Of a stretch of 6,840 bases of DNA, positions 1 through 5,094 are shown piece after piece. The position numbers were made by a program, and so were the translations under genes. Origin of the DNA: Solobacterium sp. (GTDB lineage Bacteria > Bacillota_I > Bacilli_A > Erysipelotrichales > Erysipelotrichaceae). The stretch is from contig JAEEHG010000218.1 of assembly GCA_016280695.1 (NCBI GenBank), positions 1 to 6,840 on the forward strand, in the 5' to 3' direction. The notes under the pieces are model-generated. The model saw nothing but the letters and a program-made list of their open reading frames with translations. It searched no databases and was not told where the DNA came from. Each line of letters starts with the position of its first letter. The stretch's first letter is position 1.

Positions 1-863
1 CACCTGCGGCAGGCTGCCGGTGAAAGTGAACAGCTGCGCCGGGATATCTGCGGCCGGATCATCAGCCTGCTCGAAAGCCTGGACGGATATGATATGGTCA
101 AAGTCAGCCTGATCGGCGGTGAACTGACGATCCTGCAGGATTTCCCTGCTATTCTTGAAAGACTTGTGTCGTGCCGGTTTCCCGGGGCAATCCGCTTTGA
201 CCTGACCACGAATTTCTCACCCGACAGCGCGTATTTCTGCCGTCTGTGTGATATCATCCGGAACCGGCCGGCAGTGACCGCAGCCTGGCCATCCTGACGA
301 GTTTTTACCCGGCTTATGTAACCGGGACAGTGTTTGTGCGGAAACTGCGGGAAGTGTATACATATGCGGCCACCCGGGCCGGCAATGCCATATCGTTTTC
401 CGTCGGAGGCCCGCTTCTGGAAGACGCTGATTATGAGGAGCTTGTGCAGATGCGGGAAGATCTGGCGGATACCGGGATCAGGGTCTCGCCGATCTATATC
501 AGGAACTATGAAACACACGTTTCCGCGGAAACGGTCCGGAAAATGTATGTGCCGGAGAAAAAGAGCGTCAGGGTTACTGACCGGTCAGGACAGGTTTCCA
601 TGTATAAGGACATCCAGGCGCTGGGCGCGGCCCTGGAAGACCGTGACAGCTTCTGCCCGGCCGGGTATGTATGCGATGCCGGGATACACAATCTCTGGAT
701 TGACGCGTTCGGTCATGTGAAACGCTGTCCGGCACTCGGCAGCACGATGTCCATGGGCAGTATCCTGGACGGCAGTTTCAGCCTGCTTGACGCGCCGCAG
801 GTATGTACATCTGATCATTGCAGCTGCAGCCAGTACGGCCGGATCGAGAAAACAGAACCGTAA
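1..863 (+). pseudogene. Radical SAM/SPASM-like protein, 5'-truncated by the window and frameshifted
   Basis: The gene enters the window already open in frame 1. It shows a radical SAM core motif, SLIGGELT, just after position 94; this matches the GGE motif that contacts S-adenosylmethionine. Frame 1 stops with TGA at 295-297. The protein resumes in frame 3 with ILTSFYPAYV (about 291-320), which looks like the TASFHPEYV-type strand of this fold, and runs on to TAA at 861-863. Together the two frames read as one protein broken by a one-base loss. The C-terminal part has cysteine codons at 654, 672, 726, 804, 819 and 825, ending in a CxxxxCxC group, as in SPASM/twitch domains that hold auxiliary iron-sulfur clusters. 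The CxxxCxxC motif for the radical SAM cluster would lie before the window. A separate downstream gene starting at GTG 330 is possible in principle, but it would lack the whole catalytic core. The substrate is unknown; the family modifies peptides, sugars or cofactors. The disruption may be real or a sequencing error. Confidence 0.72.
262..297 (+). other. Frameshift zone in the radical SAM gene
   Basis: Frame 1 is protein-like up to CDIIRNR (ending near 267) and then becomes PAVTAAWPS followed by TGA. Frame 3 is closed by a TGA at 249-251 but carries the expected continuation, DRSLAILTSFYP, from about 276. Moving from frame 1 to frame 3 needs one missing base, or two extra bases, somewhere between about 252 and 297. 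The GC-rich run at 264-272 is a likely place, because restoring one G there would give RNRPGSDRSLAIL. No slippery heptamer or downstream pseudoknot suggesting programmed frameshifting was recognised. Confidence 0.7.
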
Positions 864-872
864 TAATATATG

Positions 873-895
873 AAAAAGCCCGGAGGGCTTTTTTT
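873..895. terminator. Bidirectional intrinsic terminator between convergent genes
   Basis: A perfect nine-base stem, AAAAAGCCC, pairs with GGGCTTTTT around a GGA loop (873-893) and is followed by two more T residues. It sits 9 bases after the stop of the radical SAM gene. On the opposite strand it starts right at the TAA (894-896) of the GT2 gene, where the A-tract reads as the U-tract. It can therefore end transcription from both sides. The GC core is only four pairs, so its efficiency may be moderate. Confidence 0.8.
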
Positions 896-2033
896 AACGG
901 ACAGGAGCCTGTTTGTCGCGGATGCGGAAGGTAGCCTGCAGGATCCGCAGCAGCGGTTTTCTCAGCATGGTCTGCCAGGGCGGGCCGGGAATCCCGAACA
1001 GTTCCCCGGCATACAGCCGGTCAGTCAGCTGCAGGAGGGGGCCGGGATCATGCCGGTAACTGTCCCGGACGACGGGATTGCTGTACATTCCAATCATCCG
1101 CTGACTGAATACGGGATAATCGACAATGTTATTTCTGAGCAGTTCCCGGGCTTCCGCCATGTTCATGCCGCTGCGCCACTGGTGCCGCCGCAGCCGCCGC
1201 AGGGCACCTTTGTGCAGAAGATAATACAGCGGCAGGAAATGATCATACAGATACGAACAGTCGGCAGAAACCCGGCAATGTTCGTAAAAGGCCTCAGTCA
1301 TCAGATTGCTGGAGTAGATCATCAGATGCTTTTTGTACTCGGTTGATCCGGAGCCTTCATGCCGGCGGTAAGTATACAGCCGGTCCGGCAGCAGCAGGAT
1401 CCGCTGTGTATGGGCCGTATAAAAATAAGTAAAATACATGTCTTCCGCAAACACCCGCCGATCCTCACCGAAGCGGATCTGCCAGCGCTCAATGATATCC
1501 CGGCGGAAAAACCGGTTCCAGACTTCCCAGCGGACCGCCCGGAGCCTGAACGGACCGGTAATAAACGCACAGCGTTCCTCATCTGTCTGCAGTACAATTT
1601 CAGTTTCTTCCCGGATCAGGTACTCCAGCCGCTGATTCTTCTCGGCAGGAGGAAGGATCGCATAACCGAAAACGACCATGTCATATCCCTCTTCCATCCG
1701 GGGAATGACGGTTTCCAGCAGGGCGGGATCCATCAGGTCATCACTGTCGAGGAAATATACAAACAGGCCGGAAGCACGCATCAGGCCGGCATTGCGCGCA
1801 GCCGACGGGCCGCCGTTGGCCTGGTGGATGCCGATAATCCGCCGGTCAGCCGCCGCATATTCATCGATGATTGCGCCGCAGCTGTCAGGACTGCCGTCAT
1901 CGACAAGAATCAGCTCAAAATCCCCGCGGGTCTGCGCCAGGACACTGTCGATGCATGCCCGCAGGTACGCTTCCGCCTTGTACACAGGGGCAATGATGCT
2001 GACCGTGGGTGTGTTTCTGCCTGTTTCTGTCAT
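894..2033 (-). CDS. Family 2 glycosyltransferase (GT-A fold)
   Basis: This is a 379-residue glycosyltransferase predicted to move a sugar from a nucleotide donor onto a growing glycan at the cytoplasmic face of the membrane. The N-terminal GT-A domain is complete: VSIIAPVYKAE at 11-21, the nucleotide-binding VDDGSPD at 44-50, NGGPSAARNAG at 73-83 and the metal-binding DSDD at 96-99. An EDMYF segment at 197-201 supplies the likely catalytic-base region, and YRRHEGSGS at 222-230 matches the usual end of the GT2 core. The remaining 150 or so residues are rich in Leu, Arg and Tyr and have no domain I recognise. No clear transmembrane helix is seen, so membrane attachment, if any, would be peripheral. 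The ATG overlaps the TGA of the upstream HD gene (ATGA, 2030-2033), which suggests coupled translation. The donor sugar cannot be predicted. Confidence 0.93.
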   Translation of the reverse strand: MTETGRNTPTVSIIAPVYKAEAYLRACIDSVLAQTRGDFELILVDDGSPDSCGAIIDEYAAADRRIIGIHQANGGPSAARNAGLMRASGLFVYFLDSDDLMDPALLETVIPRMEEGYDMVVFGYAILPPAEKNQRLEYLIREETEIVLQTDEERCAFITGPFRLRAVRWEVWNRFFRRDIIERWQIRFGEDRRVFAEDMYFTYFYTAHTQRILLLPDRLYTYRRHEGSGSTEYKKHLMIYSSNLMTEAFYEHCRVSADCSYLYDHFLPLYYLLHKGALRRLRRHQWRSGMNMAEARELLRNNIVDYPVFSQRMIGMYSNPVVRDSYRHDPGPLLQLTDRLYAGELFGIPGPPWQTMLRKPLLRILQATFRIRDKQAPVR

Positions 2034-2815
2034 AGTGTGTATCCTACCCCGGCCGGCCTGCGGGTGTCCGGACTGTCAAGCTGACCCCGGATATACAGGT
2101 TTACATGATTATGCAGTTCCTGCAGCTGTTGTTTTAACTCCGGGCTGTCTGTTTCCTCCGTCTGCATGGTGATGATCCGGCCGATACTGCCGTTCTTTTC
2201 GAGCAGTTCGAAAGATATCCTGTAATTCAGGTCAAAAACAAGGGCCAGATACATGGCGATTACGTCAGCTTTGGTCGTCATATCCTGTTTCCGGATGGCT
2301 TTACCGTCCAGCGCGGCCCGGTATACAGGAGGACTGATGATACTGCCGTGGGTTTTTTTTGCCTGCCCGCGGTCTGCCAGCAGGCCGAGGATATCTATTT
2401 TATCCGCGTCCCTGGTGATATTGACGAACATCCTGGTACGTTCATCAAGCGTATCCGGCAGGCTGTATCTGCCGTGGTATGCCGCCGCAGCCAGGATCAC
2501 ATCGTGATCATGATCCGCGAATGCTTCGAGCAGGCCGTCTGATCGCAGCAGTTCCTCCCCCAGATCACCGTGGTCAGCGGAGGCCAGGTCATCAAACGTC
2601 CCGAAGCGGCGCCACTGTTCAAACCGGCCGATATCGTGGAGAAGCCCGCAGAGGGCTGCCGTTTCCGTATCCGCAGGCGAGAGGCAAAGGTGCCGGGCGA
2701 TGTCTGCGCACAGGTCCCGGACCCGCAGGCTGTGATCAATTTTCAGCCGGATCATATCACCGTATGCCAGATACGGGGCTGTAAAGGCAATAAATCTCTT
2801 CTCTGCTTCGTTCAT
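2030..2815 (-). CDS. HD-domain metal-dependent phosphohydrolase family protein
   Basis: This 261-residue protein carries a full HD-superfamily signature. It has H28 in KIDHSLRV, the HD pair H60-D61 in LLHDIGRFEQW, H82 in SADHGDLG, H114 in AYHGRY, and RDADKIDIL at 135-143, which supplies the later conserved Asp. These residues usually bind one or two metal ions and hydrolyse phosphoesters or nucleotides. The overall pattern, an N-terminal helix, then the HD core, then a basic C-terminal part, matches a soluble HD family common in Bacillota whose substrate is not established. I chose ATG 2815 because the family usually begins just before the KRFIAF helix. A TTG at 2839 would add eight residues but lies upstream of the likely transcription start. 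No Shine-Dalgarno sequence precedes either start. The gene is first in a two-gene unit with the overlapping GT2 gene, so a role linked to glycan synthesis, such as nucleotide clean-up, is possible but unproven. Confidence 0.88.
   Translation of the reverse strand: MNEAEKRFIAFTAPYLAYGDMIRLKIDHSLRVRDLCADIARHLCLSPADTETAALCGLLHDIGRFEQWRRFGTFDDLASADHGDLGEELLRSDGLLEAFADHDHDVILAAAAYHGRYSLPDTLDERTRMFVNITRDADKIDILGLLADRGQAKKTHGSIISPPVYRAALDGKAIRKQDMTTKADVIAMYLALVFDLNYRISFELLEKNGSIGRIITMQTEETDSPELKQQLQELHNHVNLYIRGQLDSPDTRRPAGVGYTL
2042..2045 (-). promoter_or_regulatory. Shine-Dalgarno site for the GT2 gene
   Basis: On the minus strand, AGGA within GGGGTAGGAT lies 8 bases before the ATG at 2033. It sits inside the last codons of the HD gene and supports the start chosen at the ATGA overlap. 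Confidence 0.5.
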
Positions 2816-2825
2816 GATTGACTTT

Positions 2826-2831
2826 ATTATA
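2826..2831 (-). promoter_or_regulatory. Candidate -10 box for the HD-GT2 unit
   Basis: The minus strand reads a perfect TATAAT ending 10 bases before the ATG at 2815. No good -35 lies at the standard distance; the best TTGACG-like hexamer (2856-2861) is 24 bases away. The box would place the transcription start 3-4 bases before the ATG. The weak -35 suggests either activator dependence or a chance match in an AT-rich gap. Confidence 0.42.
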
Positions 2832-2895
2832 AGCGACAACCGGACGCAGCCATATCGTCAAAGCATATATTCCGCTTATACAATTGAACGGCCGT

Positions 2896-2912
2896 TGTCC
2901 GGAGCTGTCCGG
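2896..2912 (+). repeat. Two 7-base direct repeats, possible operator
   Basis: TGTCCGG occurs at 2896-2902 and again at 2906-2912, exactly 10 bases or one helical turn apart. It lies 15 bases before the -35 hexamer of the downstream operon. The position fits an activator-type binding site. The repeats are short, so this is a suggestion only. Confidence 0.3.
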
Positions 2913-2927
2913 CCATATATCCTGCGA

Positions 2928-2955
2928 TTGACAACGAATATCAAAAAACTAGAAT
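2928..2955 (+). promoter_or_regulatory. Sigma70-type promoter of the plus-strand glycan operon
   Basis: A perfect TTGACA (2928-2933) is followed after 16 bases by TAGAAT (2950-2955), which matches five of six consensus positions. Transcription would begin near 2962, only a few bases before the ATG at 2966. A weaker alternative, TTGTCC (2895-2900) with TATATC (2916-2921), would give a leader of normal length. Confidence 0.68.
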
Positions 2956-2965
2956 AAAAGTTAGA

Positions 2966-3820
2966 ATGAAAAACGGCATTTTTTTCATTATTGATAATAC
3001 AAACAGTCACTGCGGTATTACTGACCGGCTGAAGGCGGCTGTCGGGCTGTGCTATGTGGCACGGCAGCACGGCCTGGATTTTCATTTTATCCATCAGGCC
3101 GGTTTTGACATAAGGGATTATCTGGCTCCGAACCGGATTCCCTGGTCGGCTGAACTGTCTGATCTGTCCGCTGATCCCGGGCAGGTGCAGACGTTCCGGT
3201 ATATTGCCCCGTATGACGACCTTCCGGAATTCAGGCCCGGCGTGCAGTATGTCTGCCGGCGCTATATCGGCAACAATATTATCGAGAAAAACAATGTGCC
3301 GGAGTGGCAGCGGGTATGGCGTGAGTTGTTCTGGGACATGTTTACACCGACCCGGCCTGTAACAGAGGAACTGGCCGCATGCAGCATGCCCAGGCGTTAT
3401 ACGGCTATCGTTGCCAGGTTCATCAATGCGCTTGGCCATACGGAGGATGCTTCGTATAATGCGCCCTTTCCGGAAGAGATGCAGGAAAAACTGATCCGCG
3501 CCGTTCTGGAAAAGGCGGCACAGTGCCAGGCAGCCTCCGATGTGCCGGCTGTGGTTTTTTCCGACAGTGCCAGGTTTCTCCGGGCCGCGGCGGCGGAAGG
3601 GTTCCTGACCACGGACGTGAACGGTATCGGCAACATCATGAACCGGGATGCCGGGGCATATGTCACCCTCAGGACATTCGTCAACCTGTTCCAGATCGCC
3701 GGGGCAGACAAAGTATACTCCATCCTGCATCTGGATGGTTTTCCGGACAACAGCCTGTACAAGACACAGTATCCGCGGTATGCCGCCATCATCGGCGGGA
3801 AGCCATTTATCCGCCTTTAA
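2966..3820 (+). CDS. Putative fucosyltransferase-like (NodZ-type, GT-B) glycosyltransferase
   Basis: This 284-residue protein starts with a hydrophobic strand (GIFFIID, 4-10) and then CGITDRLKAAVGLCYVA (16-32), the pattern with which NodZ-like and related O-fucosyltransferase-fold enzymes begin their first Rossmann domain. ARFINALGHTED at 150-161 occupies the place of the family's strand carrying the donor-binding arginine (R151). Further on, VVFSDSARFL (196-205) and the DAGAYVTLRTFVNLF segment from residue 228 match the second Rossmann domain, and the protein ends in an AAIIGGKPF-type strand. The family usually transfers fucose from GDP-fucose, but the donor here is unproven because the motifs are divergent. 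No signal peptide or membrane helix is evident. The ATG is fixed because the first strand starts right after it. It has no Shine-Dalgarno sequence and lies 10 bases after the -10 box. The gene is first in an operon with a GT2 and a HAD gene. Confidence 0.62.
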   Translation: MKNGIFFIIDNTNSHCGITDRLKAAVGLCYVARQHGLDFHFIHQAGFDIRDYLAPNRIPWSAELSDLSADPGQVQTFRYIAPYDDLPEFRPGVQYVCRRYIGNNIIEKNNVPEWQRVWRELFWDMFTPTRPVTEELAACSMPRRYTAIVARFINALGHTEDASYNAPFPEEMQEKLIRAVLEKAAQCQAASDVPAVVFSDSARFLRAAAAEGFLTTDVNGIGNIMNRDAGAYVTLRTFVNLFQIAGADKVYSILHLDGFPDNSLYKTQYPRYAAIIGGKPFIRL

Positions 3821-3839
3821 GCATCCCGGCGGGACGAAC

Positions 3840-3845
3840 AGGAGA
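3840..3845 (+). promoter_or_regulatory. Strong Shine-Dalgarno site for the second GT2 gene
   Basis: AGGAGA lies 7 bases before ATG 3853 in the 32-base gap after the fucosyltransferase-like gene. It decides the start: the same frame stays open upstream as far as 3523, but that part lies inside the preceding gene in another frame and does not look like protein. Confidence 0.82.
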
Positions 3846-3852
3846 CCGATCA

Positions 3853-5094
3853 ATGCATATTGTTTCCGTAATTATCCCTGTGTATAACGTAGAACGTTTT
3901 CTTCCTGCCTGTCTGGACAGTGTGCTGCATCAGACCCTGCCGGATCTGGAAGTGATCTGCGTTGATGACGCTTCGCCGGACCGCTGCGGGGAAATACTTG
4001 ATGCGTATGCGGCGGAAGACAGCAGGGTGAAGATTATTCACCTGCCGGAGAATCACCGCCAGGGTTATGCGCGGAACAGGGGCCTGGAACAGGCTTCCGG
4101 CAGGTATGTCTATTTCCTCGATTCCGATGACATGATAGAACCCGAAGCGCTGGCGGAACTGACCGGGCTGGCGGACAGGGATGCGCTGGACGCGGTGTTC
4201 TTTGATGCCCGGAATGTATTTGAAACCGAAGAACTGAAAAAGATCTATGTGCCGCCGGCATCGCCGCGAAAAGGGAACTACCGCGATGATGTGTATACAG
4301 GCATTGACCTGATGGACGCGTTTACCCGCCAGAACGAATGGACCTGTTATCCGCAGCGGATATTCTGGCGGCGGGAATTCCTGCTGAAGGAAGGCATCCG
4401 CTATCCGGAGGGGTGTGAGCATGAAGATGAATTCTTTGCGTTTGCGGGCATTCTTGCCGCGGAACGGGTCAGGTATGTCCGGAAACAGTATTTCATCCTG
4501 CGGGTGCGACCGGACTCCGTCATGACCAGTCCGGCAGCCCCGAAGAATTTCCACGGTTACCTGATGAACTATTATTATATGAACCGGTTCCTTGATGCCC
4601 GGGGCATATATACCTACGGTGCGGAAGTGTGCAGCGCCCGGATGTATGAGCGGGCCATGATGCTGTATCATAACCTGAAGGACAGCTTCAATCTGCAGGA
4701 AATGTTTGCCGGTGAACCGGACAGGACAGTCTGGCAGTTTTTTTCCTGGTACCTGCGCACCGAGTCCGGAGAGCACGGTTATAACGCCATGGATCCGGAA
4801 GTGCTGGACAGGATCCGGCAGTACCGGATTGTCTATATCTTCGGCACCGGCCCCACGGCCCAGAGAGTCTGCAGGAAGCTGGAGCATAACGGCATCCTAG
4901 TGGGAAACTTCCTGACGGACAGTCACGGCAGCCATCCGCCGGTGCTCATGGGCCGGTGCGTACAGAACATAGAGGAAGCGGATCTGCCGGCTGATGCCAT
5001 TGTGGTTGCCGGGGTGAAAATGATGTATTGGGACAGCATCCGCGCGATGCTGGAGAAAAAGCATATAAACTGCGTATTTCACAGAAAAATATGA
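3853..5094 (+). CDS. Family 2 glycosyltransferase with C-terminal Rossmann-like domain
   Basis: This 413-residue protein has two parts. Residues 1 to about 225 form a GT-A domain: VSVIIPVYN (4-12), VDDASPD (37-43), GYARNRG (71-77), the metal-binding DSDD (90-93), the EDEFF segment (191-195) and a closing R-x-R-P-D-S motif at 217-222. It is clearly related to the minus-strand GT2 protein but has VDDAS where that has VDDGS. Residues about 326-413 form a separate unit beginning YIFGTGPTAQRV, a glycine-rich strand-loop-helix of the kind that binds nucleotides, and ending with a strand AIVVAG and a helix. Similar domains follow GT2 modules in other Bacillota polysaccharide genes; their job is not established. 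The enzyme should act in the cytoplasm on a membrane-linked glycan. Its TGA overlaps the ATG of the next gene. Donor and acceptor are unknown. Confidence 0.92.
   Translation: MHIVSVIIPVYNVERFLPACLDSVLHQTLPDLEVICVDDASPDRCGEILDAYAAEDSRVKIIHLPENHRQGYARNRGLEQASGRYVYFLDSDDMIEPEALAELTGLADRDALDAVFFDARNVFETEELKKIYVPPASPRKGNYRDDVYTGIDLMDAFTRQNEWTCYPQRIFWRREFLLKEGIRYPEGCEHEDEFFAFAGILAAERVRYVRKQYFILRVRPDSVMTSPAAPKNFHGYLMNYYYMNRFLDARGIYTYGAEVCSARMYERAMMLYHNLKDSFNLQEMFAGEPDRTVWQFFSWYLRTESGEHGYNAMDPEVLDRIRQYRIVYIFGTGPTAQRVCRKLEHNGILVGNFLTDSHGSHPPVLMGRCVQNIEEADLPADAIVVAGVKMMYWDSIRAMLEKKHINCVFHRKI

Larger units (their letters stand above)
2816..2965. other. Divergent intergenic control region
   Basis: This AT-rich 150-base gap separates two divergently transcribed operons and is the only sizeable non-coding stretch in the window. 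It holds candidate promoters for both directions, a 10-base palindrome AACGGCCGTT at 2887-2896, and two copies of TGTCCGG at 2896-2902 and 2906-2912. A near-match in the opposite orientation, CCGGACG, sits at 2840-2846. No terminator, small RNA or small protein gene was recognised in it. Confidence 0.6.

Noticed and set aside
252..330. Programmed ribosomal frameshift in the radical SAM gene
   Set aside because: No slippery heptamer, internal Shine-Dalgarno stimulator or downstream structure was recognised. A simple indel or sequence error explains it better.
870..2172. Plus-strand open frames opposite the GT2 gene (870-1346, 1359-2084, 1678-2172)
   Set aside because: The minus strand encodes a full GT2 protein with VDDGS and DSDD motifs. 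These frames are its antisense shadows, and the first begins inside the terminator hairpin.
2816..2839. Eight-residue N-terminal extension of the HD protein from TTG 2839
   Set aside because: TTG is a weak start without a Shine-Dalgarno site, it lies upstream of the TATAAT box, and the family normally starts at about the ATG 2815 position.
3824..3834. Small hairpin TCCCGGCGGGA between the fucosyltransferase-like and GT2 genes
   Set aside because: It has only four paired bases, no T-tract, and lies inside an operon, so it is not a terminator.
3523..3852. Upstream extension of the second GT2 gene in the same frame
   Set aside because: It overlaps the well-supported fucosyltransferase-like gene, and the AGGAGA site 7 bases before ATG 3853 fixes the start.
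2876..4887. Two long minus-strand open frames (2876-3853 and 3850-4887) opposite the plus-strand glycosyltransferase genes
   Set aside because: They mirror genes with clear family motifs, have low-complexity Pro/Arg/His-rich translations with no domain pattern, and have no suitable start signals. Long antisense frames are expected at this GC content.
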